37,525 nt of DNA from Natrialbaceae archaeon B1-Br10_E2g2 (GTDB taxonomy: Archaea; Halobacteriota; Halobacteria; Halobacteriales; Natrialbaceae), in contig LKMK01000002.1 of assembly GCA_001563805.1 (NCBI GenBank), positions 1 to 37,525 on the forward strand. Direction: 5' to 3'. The notes below the pieces were generated by a model. That model saw only the letters and a list, made by a program, of their open reading frames with translations, was not told the origin of the DNA and made no database searches. The position numbers and the translations under genes are program-made. Shown here in pieces: positions 1 to 9,075 of this stretch. The first letter of the stretch is position 1; the number at the start of each line of letters is the position of its first letter.

Positions 1-399
1 CTCGAGTATGGCTTCGATCCGCTCGAGGGCCTCGAGACAGATCGGGGCCGCGCCGACGCTCTCCGGTGGCAGTTCGAACGCGACGCGACACCGCTCGGGG
101 CCGAGGTCGTCGACGCGGTGTGTGGCACCCGGCAGTCCCGCGACGCGCCAGGTCCACGATCGCTCCCCGCAGTCAGTGACGGTAAACGGGAGCCAGACGC
201 CGGGGACACGAACGCGGCCACTGGTGCCGGTTCGGACGTATCGGTCGGTGGCGTCGACGCCGGAGATCACCGGCGACCACGTCGGCCAGCGGGTCGTGTC
301 GACGAAGAGCTCCCAGGCGTCCCCCGCCGCGGCAGCGATCACGTGCGACGCCTCGAGTCGTCGGCCCGCCGGCCGTGACGTCCACTGAAGACGAGTCAT
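1..399 (-). CDS. SRPBCC (START-like) family protein, 3' end outside window
   Basis: The reverse frame stays open from the ATG at 399 to the left edge (133 codons, no stop), so the C-terminus is missing. The protein begins MTRLQWTSRPAG and has the SRPBCC/polyketide-cyclase pattern: an N-terminal strand, then AAAAGDAWELFVDTTRWPTW (helix plus W/P turn, residues about 22-41), then strands reading VRVPGVWLPFTVTDC and SWTWRVAGLPGATHRV. Such proteins form a hydrophobic ligand-binding cavity; the ligand cannot be told here. An in-frame ATG nine codons upstream (426) is an alternative start. The gene is divergent from the ABC operon that starts at 573. Confidence 0.7.
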   Translation of the reverse strand, partial: MTRLQWTSRPAGRRLEASHVIAAAAGDAWELFVDTTRWPTWSPVISGVDATDRYVRTGTSGRVRVPGVWLPFTVTDCGERSWTWRVAGLPGATHRVDDLGPERCRVAFELPPESVGAAPICLEALERIEAILE

Positions 400-537
400 C
401 CAGTAGGAGTACGGGCCTGGGCACATGGAACCTTTCGTTCCCGACTGGAAACCGTGTCGGTGCCCGACGGCGAGACGACTATTCGACCGAGGGTGTCGAG
501 AACGGGTCGGATCGTGAGACGGTCGGGTGCCGCTAGA

Positions 538-544
538 CTTTACT
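538..544 (+). promoter_or_regulatory. TATA-like element of the ABC operon
   Basis: CTTTACT lies 29-35 nt before the ATG at 573, the spacing expected for a leaderless or very short-leader haloarchaeal transcript. Position and AT content are the only evidence. Confidence 0.4.
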
Positions 545-572
545 GGCGGTGGTGCCCAGTCTCGCCTAACGA

Positions 573-1520
573 ATGGCGATAGTCGAAGTCGAAGCCCTCC
601 GGAAGGAGTACGGGGACTTCGCGGCGGTCGAGGGGAGCACGTTCTCCATCGAACGCGGCGAGGTCTTCGGGGTCGTCGGCCCGAACGGGGCCGGCAAGAC
701 GACCACGCTGAAGATGCTGGCCGGACTGATCGAGCCGACCGACGGGAGTGCCGTCGTCGCCGGCTTCGAACCCGGCGAGCCCGCGATGCAGCGACGGCTC
801 GGCTTCCTGCCGGAGGAGTCGCCGCTGTACGAGGACATGACGCCCCGGAGTTACCTGGCCTTCTTCGCCGACCTCTACGGCGTCCCGCGAGACGTCGCCC
901 ACGACCGGATCGAACGCACGCTCGACCGACTCGACCTCGAGCACCGCGACCGGCGGATCGGCAACATGTCGAAGGGGATGAAACGAAAGGTCGCGATCAC
1001 GCGGGCGCTGGTCAACGATCCCGACGTGCTCATCTTCGACGAACCGGCGTCGGGGCTCGATCCGCTGACGACGAACTACATCATCGAGTTCACCCGCGAA
1101 CTGAGCGAGACGGGGAAGACGATCGTCTTCAGCGCGCACAACCTCTTTCACGTCGAGAGCATCTGCGACCGCGTCGCGGTGATGAACGAGGGCCGGATCG
1201 TCGCCAGCGGGACGATCGAGGCGATCCGCGAGGCCCACGGCGGCACCGAGTACCGCGTCTCCGCGACGGTCGACGCGAGCGAGGGCCTCCGGGCGTCGGC
1301 GCCCGACGCTAACGGCCCGGACGTCGACGCGCTGGAGGTCCACCGGACGAACGGGCAGGCCGAACACGTCGTCGGCGACATGGCCGCCGTCGAGGCGATC
1401 CGTGCGGTCGTCGAGGCCGAAGGTGGTCGCATCACCGACATCCAGACCAGGACGCCGACGCTCGAGGAGATCTTCCTCGAGATCGCGAGCGAGTCCTCGG
1501 CGGAGGAGACGGAGCCGTGA
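573..1520 (+). CDS. ABC transporter ATP-binding protein (NatA/CcmA-like)
   Basis: This 315-residue cytosolic ATPase should power the two permeases that follow. Visible motifs are Walker A GPNGAGKT (residues 36-43), LPEE in the Q-loop region (about 79-82), a variant signature MSKGMKRK (132-139) in place of LSGGQ, Walker B VLIFDEP (152-158), D-loop SGLDP, and H-loop SAHNLFHVE. The last 100 residues form an extra domain typical of drug or Na+ exporter ATPases. The stop overlaps the GTG of the next gene in GTGA, so the two are translationally coupled. Permeases of ABC-2 type point to export rather than import; the substrate is unknown. Confidence 0.93.
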   Translation: MAIVEVEALRKEYGDFAAVEGSTFSIERGEVFGVVGPNGAGKTTTLKMLAGLIEPTDGSAVVAGFEPGEPAMQRRLGFLPEESPLYEDMTPRSYLAFFADLYGVPRDVAHDRIERTLDRLDLEHRDRRIGNMSKGMKRKVAITRALVNDPDVLIFDEPASGLDPLTTNYIIEFTRELSETGKTIVFSAHNLFHVESICDRVAVMNEGRIVASGTIEAIREAHGGTEYRVSATVDASEGLRASAPDANGPDVDALEVHRTNGQAEHVVGDMAAVEAIRAVVEAEGGRITDIQTRTPTLEEIFLEIASESSAEETEP

Positions 1521-3514
1521 CCGACGGTCGAGACCCCGACGCGGGAGGTGCCGACGGCATCGCCGGATCGGCCCGGCCGGCGGAGGCTGAGACCGGCGGA
1601 CTCCGCGGCCGCGTCACGCGGACGCTGCGGGTCGCCCGCTGGGAGGTCACCAGGAGTGTGGGGACCGTCGATCGCAAGACGATCCTCGTCGTGCTCGCGA
1701 TGGTGACCGTCGCCGGCGTCGTCGGTCTGGCTGCCGTCGACGAGGGACTCGCCCTCGAGAGCGAGCTCTACGTCGTCGGCGTCGACGAGGACGACCCCTA
1801 CCACGACGTCGCCGTCGAGAGCACCGCGTTCAGGCCGATCCCGCTCTCGGACGTCGAGCTCGAGGACGGCAGTGAAGACGGGAACGTCGATGTCGTGATC
1901 GCCGACGACAGGATCGGCCACGTCGGCACGAACGGCGAGGCCGCCTACGACGCGTTCCGGGGGGCGGTCGAAACGTACAACGAGCGTCGAATGGCGGCCG
2001 AGGCCGATGAGACGGCAGCCTACCCGGTGCTCGTCACGCTCGAGTACCAGGATCGCGACCTCGGCGACCCCGTCGGGGGCGACGACCTCGTCGACGACGA
2101 GGAGGACTCGACGGATCTCGAGCCCGAAGCGGACGAGACGGCGACCGACGACGGTGCCGACGACGATGCGGTCGACGAAGACGACTCCGGGACCGACGAC
2201 AGGGAGCACGGAGCCGACGGCGAGGTGGACGACGGTGACGGGCAAGCTGACGGCGCCGGCGTCGACAGCACAGTCGACGACACGGACGACGACGAACTCG
2301 CCGTGCCGGACGTCGGGGGCGGTCACGCGGCGGAGCAGACGGCTCCCGGGACCCCAGGGACGCTCTCGCCGCCGTTTCCCTTTCAGTCGCTCGTGCTGGC
2401 CTTTCTGTTCGTCGTGCCGATGAACTTCGTGATCCAGGCCTACGGGAGCACGATCATGGACGAGCGCATCCAGCGCCGGGGAGAGCTGCTGCTGGTCTCG
2501 CCCGCCGGCCGCCTCGAGATCGTCGCCGGGAAGACGCTGCCGTACCTGCTCGGGCTCGTCGGTATCTCGGTCGCCATCGCGCTCGCGATCGGTGGTGGCC
2601 TCCTCTCGATCGGTGCGGCGATTCCCATCGCGCTCGCCTTCCTGGCCGCGACGTTCACCGGCGCGATGTTCGCCCGGTCGTTCAAGGAACTCACGTTCGT
2701 CACCGTCACGATCAGCGTCGTCCTGACGACGTACGCGTTCGTCCCGGCGATCTTTACGGACGTGACGCCGATCGCGCTGATCTCGCCGCTGACGCTGATC
2801 GTGCTGGACCTCCAGGGCGACTCCGTTCGCCTCGCCGAGTACCTCTTTTCGACCGGCCCGCTCTACTTCGGGGCGGCGGTCTGTACGCTTCAGGGGCTCG
2901 GCGTCTACCGCGAAGAGGACATGTTCACACAGAAGGCGATCCCGTCGAAGGCCGTCGACGCCATCGTGAGCCAGATCGACGCGATCTCGAGGCGGGTTCA
3001 CGCCTACGCCAGCCCGTTCGTCCTCTCCGCGCTGTTCATCCCGTTCGTCTTCGCGGCGCAGTTGCTCGTCGTCGCGGTGTTCTTTGCCGTCCCGGAAGCG
3101 ATCGCGCTTCCGGTCGTGTTCGTCCTCGCCGCGGCGATCGAGGAGTTCGCAAAGAGCATCCACGTCTACGCCGGCTTCGCTCGCTCGCGGTTCGACGCCT
3201 CGCTTCGCGTGGCGACCGTCCTCGGCGTGCTCTCCGGGCTCGGCTTCTTCCTCGGCGAGAAGCTCACCCACGCCGTCCAGTTCGTCGGCCTCCCGGAGCT
3301 GACCGTCGGCGTCGCCGCGTTCGGTCCCGCCCTCTCGAGCGAGCCGCTCGTCCTCGCCGCGCTCTTTCTCGCCCCGCTGGTCCTCCACGTCGTGACGGCG
3401 GTCGTCGGCGCGCTCGGGGCGGCTCGAGGTCGGACGAGCTACGCCGTCGCGTTCGTGCTCGCGACGCTGATCCACGCGGCGTACAACCTGGGGGTGGTCT
3501 CCCTTGTCGGGTGA
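1517..3514 (+). CDS. ABC-2 permease fused to a PrsW-type intramembrane protease
   Basis: A 665-residue membrane protein starting at GTG 1517, overlapping the ATPase stop. The first part looks like an ABC-2/NatB permease: one membrane segment near residues 52-75, a large outside domain with an Asp/Glu/Thr-rich stretch (about 190-260), then a bundle of membrane helices (about 290-460). The last 170 residues are a separate multi-helix unit with the PrsW pattern: EEFAK (E542-K546), GFFLGEKL with E581, LHVVTAVVG with H624 and LIHAAYN with H653. PrsW proteins are intramembrane proteases of the CPBP/PrsW superfamily. All expected active-site-like residues are present, so the protease may be active. 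I infer that proteolysis and transport are linked, for instance by clipping a substrate or partner during export. Overlap with the next gene supports a three-gene operon. Confidence 0.85.
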   Translation: MTDGRDPDAGGADGIAGSARPAEAETGGLRGRVTRTLRVARWEVTRSVGTVDRKTILVVLAMVTVAGVVGLAAVDEGLALESELYVVGVDEDDPYHDVAVESTAFRPIPLSDVELEDGSEDGNVDVVIADDRIGHVGTNGEAAYDAFRGAVETYNERRMAAEADETAAYPVLVTLEYQDRDLGDPVGGDDLVDDEEDSTDLEPEADETATDDGADDDAVDEDDSGTDDREHGADGEVDDGDGQADGAGVDSTVDDTDDDELAVPDVGGGHAAEQTAPGTPGTLSPPFPFQSLVLAFLFVVPMNFVIQAYGSTIMDERIQRRGELLLVSPAGRLEIVAGKTLPYLLGLVGISVAIALAIGGGLLSIGAAIPIALAFLAATFTGAMFARSFKELTFVTVTISVVLTTYAFVPAIFTDVTPIALISPLTLIVLDLQGDSVRLAEYLFSTGPLYFGAAVCTLQGLGVYREEDMFTQKAIPSKAVDAIVSQIDAISRRVHAYASPFVLSALFIPFVFAAQLLVVAVFFAVPEAIALPVVFVLAAAIEEFAKSIHVYAGFARSRFDASLRVATVLGVLSGLGFFLGEKLTHAVQFVGLPELTVGVAAFGPALSSEPLVLAALFLAPLVLHVVTAVVGALGAARGRTSYAVAFVLATLIHAAYNLGVVSLVG

Positions 3515-4667
3515 GCGCGACCGCGAAGCGTGGCGGCGGAGAGACAAGACTGCACCCGGAGAGCGTGGCCCGAATCCACCCTCGAGCCAGTCGGCGGACC
3601 CCTCATCCCGATCGACCTGGACCGCCCGGTGGGCCATCGTGCGCCGGGAGCTGCGCTCGCTGCGTTCGGAGAAGACGATCGTCCTCGCGATCGCGATCCA
3701 GCTGTTCATCGCCGCGTTCTCGTCGTTTCTCGTGGTCGGGCTCGTCACGATGTACGATCCAAGCGGCGTCGACGGTCACGAGATGGAGGTCGCCCTGACG
3801 GGCGAGGACACCGCCGAACTCCTCGCGGCGGCCGATCGACAGGACGGGCTCACCGCGGTCTCCTACGAGGATCGCAGCCAGGCCCACGCGGACTTCGACA
3901 CCGGCCAGGTCGCCGCCGTCCTCGATGCGAACAGGGACGGCGACGACCGGCTGGTCGTCAGAACCACCGTCCCCGACGAGGGGCTTGCCACGACGGTGCT
4001 CGTCGTCCAGCTCCGCGAAACGCTCGAGGCCGTCGAGCACCAGGAACGCCTCGAGAACGAGGATCGGCTGGCGGAGACGCCGCTTCCCATCCCGGAGGCG
4101 ATCGATGCAAGCCCGTACGTCGGGTTCACCTACACGATCCTGCTGCCGCTGTTGCTCTTCCTGCCGGTGTTTCTGAGCGGCTCGATACTCGTCGACTCGC
4201 TGGTCGAAGAGCGCCAGCGCGGGACGCTCGAGTTGCTCCGGGTCGCCCCGCTCTCGTTCGTCGACGTGGTCGACGCGAAACTGCTCGCGACGGCGGCACT
4301 GGCTCCCATCCAGGCAATCGCCTGGCTGGCGCTGCTCGCGTTCAACGGGACGGCCATCGCGAACCCGCTCGCGCTGGTGGCGTTCGTCTTCGCACTGGCG
4401 TTACTCGTCGTGGCCGTCGGTGCGGGGACGGCCCTCGCCGCGCCGGACAGACGGCAGGCCCAGCTGCTGTACTCGATCGGAATCGTGGCCGCGCTGGTGG
4501 TCTCCGTGGGGCTCCCCGAGCACCCGGCCAACACCGTCGCGAAGTTCGCGATCGGCAACCCGACCAGTACGACCTGGCTGTTGCTCGCGCTGTACTGTCT
4601 GCTCGCCGCCGTCGCCGTCTCGCTGCTCAGACGCGGCGTCCGCCGCCTCGAGCCCGAGTCGCTCTGA
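3504..4667 (+). CDS. ABC-2 type permease
   Basis: The second permease of the operon, 387 residues, probably starting at TTG 3504 inside the previous gene (11-nt overlap). After a basic cytosolic N-terminus comes RRELRSLRSEKT and membrane segment 1 (about residues 60-80), a roughly 125-residue outside domain, and five or so membrane helices (about 205-380) including the ABC-2 coupling-type segment VEERQRGTLELLRVAPLS. This architecture matches NatB/ABC-2 exporters. It probably pairs with the PrsW-fused permease as a heterodimer around the ATPase at 573. The start is uncertain because TTG is rare, but no later start would keep the whole N-terminal region. Confidence 0.85.
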   Translation: MSGERDREAWRRRDKTAPGERGPNPPSSQSADPSSRSTWTARWAIVRRELRSLRSEKTIVLAIAIQLFIAAFSSFLVVGLVTMYDPSGVDGHEMEVALTGEDTAELLAAADRQDGLTAVSYEDRSQAHADFDTGQVAAVLDANRDGDDRLVVRTTVPDEGLATTVLVVQLRETLEAVEHQERLENEDRLAETPLPIPEAIDASPYVGFTYTILLPLLLFLPVFLSGSILVDSLVEERQRGTLELLRVAPLSFVDVVDAKLLATAALAPIQAIAWLALLAFNGTAIANPLALVAFVFALALLVVAVGAGTALAAPDRRQAQLLYSIGIVAALVVSVGLPEHPANTVAKFAIGNPTSTTWLLLALYCLLAAVAVSLLRRGVRRLEPESL

Positions 4668-4787
4668 GGCGACGCCTCGAGTCGCTCCGAGCTGTACTCG
4701 CGCGATCCGATCCGGTCACGTCAACCACCGGTTCGGTGACTCACCGAACAACTCCTCGCACGTCACAATGCGTTGACACCGGGGCGA

Positions 4788-4793
4788 TTAAGG
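4788..4793 (+). promoter_or_regulatory. TATA-like element of the acylase gene
   Basis: TTAAGG lies about 24-29 nt before the GTG at 4817, as expected for a leaderless transcript. This supports choosing GTG 4817 over the long open upstream frame. Confidence 0.45.
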
Positions 4794-4816
4794 GGCTTCC
4801 GTCGAATCAGTGGACA

Positions 4817-7336
4817 GTGACACGCGACACCACGCGCCGTGGCGTGCTCGCCGGGGCGCTCGCCGCCGGCATCGGCGGCCTGACGCTCACGTCGGCTCGA
4901 GCACTCCTCGAGTCGTTCGCACCGCTGTCGGGCGCCGCGTGGAACGCGGCCGATCGGTCACGGCCCGACCGCGTCGAGAACCCCTACGGCGAGGCGAGCG
5001 TTCGCTACGACGAGTACGGCGTCCCGACCGTCGAGGCCGACGACGAGGCGGCGGCGTACTTCGCCGTCGGCTACGTTCAGGGGTTCGACCGGCTCTTCCA
5101 GCTCGACCTCCAGCGGCGCGTGATGGCCGGCCAGGTCTCCGAACTCGCCGGCGAGGCAACGCTCGAGGACGACGAGTTCCACGTCCAGATGGACTTCGTC
5201 GGCGCGGCCGAGGCCACCTGGGACCTCGTCGCCGGGACGCCCGCGGGCCCACTCGTCGAGGCCTACGCCGACGGCGTCACGGCCGCGATCGAGCGAGAGC
5301 AACTTCCCCTCGAGTTCGAACTGCTCGGCTACGAACCCGACCCCTGGACGCCGGTCGACTCGATGCTGATGGAAAAACAGATCTCCTGGGACCTCACCGG
5401 CGACTTCGGCGAACTCCGCCGGGAACTGATCGCGGACCGACTCGGCGAGGACGTCCTCGAGGACCTCTTCCCCGAGCGGATGGACCACGACGTCCCGATC
5501 CTCCGGGAGGCGATCGAAGCCGACACGCTCGAGGGCGACCTAAACGGCGTCGACGGGGCCGAACCCGACGAGCGCGGCGATTCGGACGGTGAAGACGCGG
5601 ACGGTGGAGCCGACGGTGACGACGCGGACGGTGGAGCCGACGGTGACGACGCGGACGCGGAAGACGTCGGGTCGATCGGCGCCCCACTCGCGAACTGGCT
5701 CTCGCGGTTCGAGTCCCCGACGGGCGTCGGCTCGAACAGCTGGGTCGTCTCCGGCGAGCACACCGAGAGCGGCACCCCGATCGTCGCCTACGATCCCCAC
5801 CTGACGCTCATGACGCCGCCGCTGTGGTACGAACAGGCCCTCGTGACTCCCGAGACGAGCGTTCGCGGCGCGACGTTCCCCGGCGTCCCGTTCGTCATCA
5901 CGGGTGCGAACGAGACGGGGACGTGGTCGTTCACCAACGTCGGCGCGGACGTCCTCGACTGCTACGAGTACGAGATCGACGACGACGGCGAGCGCTACCG
6001 CTACGACGGCGACTGGCGTGCGTTCGAGACCGACACGCGAGAGATCGCCGTCGCCGGCGGCGAGCGTCGGACGGTGACGATCAGAAAGACCGTCCACGGC
6101 CCACTCCTCGAGCGCGAGGGCCAGACCGTCGGCGTCGCCTGGACGGGCCACACCGCGACCCGGACCACCGAAGCCATCTACGAGTACGAGCGCAGCGACG
6201 GCCTCGAAGACGTTCTCGAGTCGACCCGGAAATTTGACTTGCCGACCCAGAACCTCGTCTACGCGGACGCCGACGGTCGGACGCTCTACTACGCGACGGG
6301 GAAGCTCCCGGTTCGCACCGTCGACGGCGAGGTGGTCTCCGGCAATCGCGTCTTCGACGGCTCGGCCGGCGACGGCGAGTGGACGGGCTTTACCCCCTTC
6401 GGGGAGTCCTCCTGGGACGGCTTCGTCCCGTTCGAGGAGAAACCCCACGCGATCGATGCGGACGTCCTCGCGACGGCGAACCAGCGCGTCGTCGACGACC
6501 CTGACCACTACGTCGGCGTCTCCTACGCAACCCCCTATCGCGGGGCACGCATCTACGACCGACTGGACGAGCGCCTCGAGTCCGGTGAGCTGACTGACCT
6601 CGAGTTCCACCGCGAGCTCCAGACCGACGTCTACGACGGCCGCGCAGCCGAGTTGGTCCCGGACCTGCTCGAGGCGCTCGAGGAGCGCGACGCCGTCGAC
6701 CTCGAGACGGCCGACGAAACCGACGACGACCTCGCTGAGGCCGCCGCGACGCTCGAGGCGTGGGACTACCGGATGGACCGCGACTCGCGAGGAGCCCTGT
6801 TGTTCGCCCGCTGGCTCGCTCACTTCCGGACGGCCGTCCTCGAGCCGACGTTCGACGACGCCGACCTCGACGACTCCTACTACCCGAACGACTGGGTGCT
6901 CGCGCGGCTCTCGCCGGAGGGCGAGTGGTTCGCGGACCGCTCCAGAGCGGGGACGATGGTCGACGCACTCGAGGACGCACTCGCGGAGCTCGACGCCGAG
7001 GGCTGGGATCGCTACGGCGACTGGAACTCGACGCGGATCGTCGAACACCCCTTCGGCGTCGAAGCGCCGTTTCTCAACCTCGAGGAGCGACCCGCCGACG
7101 GCTCACAGGCGACGGTGAAAAACTACCGCGTCGAGACGGCCGTCGGCGCGAGCTGGCGGATGGTCGTCGAGCCCGGCGGCGAGGCGCGAGCGATCCTCCC
7201 CGGCGGGAACTCGGGTGATTACTTCTCGCCGCACTACGACGACCAGTTCGAGTCCTGGCTCGACGGCGAGTTGAAGCCGATGGCCCCGACGCTCGAGGGG
7301 AGCGAGATCCGCTTTCCGGAGGGATCGGACGCGTGA
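4817..7336 (+). CDS. Penicillin acylase family (Ntn) amidohydrolase, Tat-exported
   Basis: 839 residues from GTG 4817; the frame is open further upstream but only this start gives a proper export signal. TTRRGVLAGALAAG near the start is a twin-arginine signal followed by a hydrophobic core, so the enzyme is probably secreted folded. The family cleaves itself to expose an N-terminal Ser; here that is most likely S306 in GSNSW, with the beta chain running to the end. Typical downstream motifs are present (AYDPHL, GVPFVITGANETGTWSFTN, RKTVHGPLL). Family members hydrolyse penicillins, acyl-homoserine lactones or other N-acyl amides; the substrate cannot be assigned. Just before the cleavage site the spacer region contains a duplicated acidic repeat. 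The stop overlaps the next GTG (GTGA). Confidence 0.88.
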   Translation: MTRDTTRRGVLAGALAAGIGGLTLTSARALLESFAPLSGAAWNAADRSRPDRVENPYGEASVRYDEYGVPTVEADDEAAAYFAVGYVQGFDRLFQLDLQRRVMAGQVSELAGEATLEDDEFHVQMDFVGAAEATWDLVAGTPAGPLVEAYADGVTAAIEREQLPLEFELLGYEPDPWTPVDSMLMEKQISWDLTGDFGELRRELIADRLGEDVLEDLFPERMDHDVPILREAIEADTLEGDLNGVDGAEPDERGDSDGEDADGGADGDDADGGADGDDADAEDVGSIGAPLANWLSRFESPTGVGSNSWVVSGEHTESGTPIVAYDPHLTLMTPPLWYEQALVTPETSVRGATFPGVPFVITGANETGTWSFTNVGADVLDCYEYEIDDDGERYRYDGDWRAFETDTREIAVAGGERRTVTIRKTVHGPLLEREGQTVGVAWTGHTATRTTEAIYEYERSDGLEDVLESTRKFDLPTQNLVYADADGRTLYYATGKLPVRTVDGEVVSGNRVFDGSAGDGEWTGFTPFGESSWDGFVPFEEKPHAIDADVLATANQRVVDDPDHYVGVSYATPYRGARIYDRLDERLESGELTDLEFHRELQTDVYDGRAAELVPDLLEALEERDAVDLETADETDDDLAEAAATLEAWDYRMDRDSRGALLFARWLAHFRTAVLEPTFDDADLDDSYYPNDWVLARLSPEGEWFADRSRAGTMVDALEDALAELDAEGWDRYGDWNSTRIVEHPFGVEAPFLNLEERPADGSQATVKNYRVETAVGASWRMVVEPGGEARAILPGGNSGDYFSPHYDDQFESWLDGELKPMAPTLEGSEIRFPEGSDA
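5594..5656 (+). repeat. 27-nt in-frame tandem repeat in the acylase spacer
   Basis: Two perfect 27-nt units (5594-5620 and 5621-5647) encode DADGGADGD twice, and a third partial unit follows. The repeat lies in the acidic linker just ahead of the presumed autocatalytic Ser306, so its copy number probably changes only linker length. Confidence 0.85.
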
Positions 7337-7740
7337 CGGGCACCTCGGAGCCCGAGGACGCGGGCGAGGGCAGCGACGGGGGCACGACGCGATCACCGCG
7401 AGCGCTCGAGCGGGTCGGCGAGGGGCTCGCGACCGCGCGGTACGACGGCCGGTGGCACGCGCTCGCCCTGGGTGTCGCCGTCGCTGCTGGACTGGTGCTG
7501 GCCTGGCTGCACTGGTTCGGACTGGTCGTCGCGGGCGCGCTGGTCGGACTCGTCTCGCCGACGCTCGGGCGAGCGGTCGCGGGCGCAATCGGCGTCGGAC
7601 TGCTGGTGCTCCTCGCGTTCGCGGTCTCGCTCGGCGGGGCCATCGGGCAGGCCCTCGCGATGACGCCGGTCTCGTCCCTCGTGGTCGCCGCTGGGGTCGG
7701 CCTCCCCGTCTTTGGTTCGCTCGTTCGCGGGGTCGTCTGA
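7333..7740 (+). CDS. Small multi-pass membrane protein, unknown function
   Basis: 135 residues, starting at GTG 7333 inside the acylase stop, so it is probably co-translated with it. A 45-residue acidic/polar N-terminus leads into about four hydrophobic segments (about residues 44-63, 64-82, 84-104 and 110-133), with little else between them. I do not recognise a family. Coupling to an exported acylase suggests, at most, a role at the membrane related to that enzyme. Confidence 0.65.
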   Translation: MTGTSEPEDAGEGSDGGTTRSPRALERVGEGLATARYDGRWHALALGVAVAAGLVLAWLHWFGLVVAGALVGLVSPTLGRAVAGAIGVGLLVLLAFAVSLGGAIGQALAMTPVSSLVVAAGVGLPVFGSLVRGVV

Positions 7741-7820
7741 CCGGAGGAGCTGTCGTACGTGTTCGAGCCCATTCTGGCCGCCTCGAGCCCACCCACCCCG
7801 AGTTGCCGGGCCACGGACAG

Positions 7821-7826
7821 TTATTT
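7821..7826 (+). promoter_or_regulatory. TATA-like element of the aldo/keto reductase gene
   Basis: TTATTT lies 25-30 nt before ATG 7851. This spacing favours ATG 7851 as the start of a leaderless mRNA. Confidence 0.5.
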
Positions 7827-7850
7827 GCCCGGCGCCAGTATCTCCCCGGC

Positions 7851-8825
7851 ATGGAGTATACGACACTCGGTGACACCGGCATGGACGTCAGCCGCCTCTG
7901 TCTCGGCTGTATGAGTTTCGGCTCGAGCGACTGGCGCGAGTGGGTGCTCGACGACGAGGAGAGCCACGAGATCGTCGAGCGAGCGATCGACCTCGGGATC
8001 AACTTCTTCGATACGGCGAACATGTACTCGAACGGCGAGTCAGAGCGCGTCCTCGGGGAGGCCCTCGAGGGCTACCGCGAGCGATCGGTCGTCGCCACGA
8101 AGGGGTACTACCAGATGCGCGAGGACGACCCCCACTCGGGCGGGCTCTCCCGGAAGGCGCTCGAGCAGGAACTCGAGGCCAGTCTCGACCGGCTGGGGAT
8201 GGAGACGGTCGACCTCTATCAGATCCACCGCTGGGACGACGAGACGCCGATCGAGACGACGCTCCGGACGCTCGACGACGCGGTCCGCCGGGGCCAGGTT
8301 CGGTACATCGGCGCCTCCTCGATGTGGGCCCACCAGTTCGCCGACTCGCTGCAGACGAGCGACAGGCTCGGACTCGAGCGGTTCGTCACGATGCAAAACC
8401 ACTACAACCTGGTCTATCGCGAGGAGGAACGCGAGATGCTGCCGCTGTGTGAGAACGAGAACGTCGGCGTGATTCCGTGGTCACCGCTGGCTCGAGGATT
8501 CCTGACACGGCCACACGAGGAAATCGACGCGACGGCCCGCGGGGAGGCCGAAGAGCACATGTACGAACATCCCTACCGCGAGGGCGGCGGCCGGGAGATC
8601 AACGAGCGCGTCGCCGAACTCGCCGCCGACCAGGGCGTGACGATGGCCCAGATCGCGCTGGCGTGGCTGCTCCACAAGGAGTGGGTCGACGCCCCGATCG
8701 TCGGTACCACGAGCGTCGAACACCTCGAGCAGGCCGTCGAAGCCCTCGAGCTCTCGCTGTCGGCGTCGGATCTCGCGTACCTCGAGGAGCCGTACGAACC
8801 GGTTCCGGTCTCGGGGCACGAGTAG
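7851..8825 (+). CDS. Aldo/keto reductase
   Basis: 324 residues from ATG 7851 (MEYTTLGDTGMDVSRLCLG), a cytosolic TIM-barrel oxidoreductase that reduces carbonyls with NAD(P)H. The catalytic tetrad is visible: D54 and Y59 in FFDTANMYSNG, K84 in VATKGYY and H126 in YQIHRW. The cofactor-binding end IVGTTSVEHLEQ is also present. Full length for the family. The protein resembles the YajO/Tas-like group of AKRs; the natural substrate is unknown. Confidence 0.92.
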   Translation: MEYTTLGDTGMDVSRLCLGCMSFGSSDWREWVLDDEESHEIVERAIDLGINFFDTANMYSNGESERVLGEALEGYRERSVVATKGYYQMREDDPHSGGLSRKALEQELEASLDRLGMETVDLYQIHRWDDETPIETTLRTLDDAVRRGQVRYIGASSMWAHQFADSLQTSDRLGLERFVTMQNHYNLVYREEEREMLPLCENENVGVIPWSPLARGFLTRPHEEIDATARGEAEEHMYEHPYREGGGREINERVAELAADQGVTMAQIALAWLLHKEWVDAPIVGTTSVEHLEQAVEALELSLSASDLAYLEEPYEPVPVSGHE

Positions 8826-8940
8826 CGGGACGTACACGGACCACCTCGGATTTCTTCACCTCCCGTCCGTCGTCGGTGCTTGATCGGCGTTCGTCCGCGA
8901 GTCAATCGACTCGCAGGGCACCGCACAAGTAACCATTTCC

Positions 8941-8979
8941 AATTACATAGTTCCGTTGTTGTGGGCAAGAGTAATTACA
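8941..8979 (+). promoter_or_regulatory. AT-rich tfb promoter region with repeated AATTACA
   Basis: AATTACA occurs at 8941-8947 and again at 8973-8979, 32 bp apart (about three helical turns), in the only AT-rich patch before the TFB gene. Either copy could be the TATA/BRE of a transcript with an 80-110-nt leader, and the pair could give two promoters. Confidence 0.35.
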
Positions 8980-9075
8980 CATCGTTCACAATCCCCAACC
9001 GCTACCGACTTCCGCCCGGACGCTGGCCGCGTCGACGTCGCCGGCCATCGGGCGGAACCGACGCTACCCAGGACA

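Noticed and set aside
1148-3748. Very long reverse open frame (866 codons) across the ABC genes
   Set aside because: Its product is an implausible Arg/Asp/Glu-rich string with no domain; long antisense frames are expected in GC-rich haloarchaeal DNA, and the plus-strand genes here have clear motifs.
5540-7048. 502-codon reverse frame inside the acylase gene
   Set aside because: It is antisense to a clear penicillin acylase gene and has no motif of its own.
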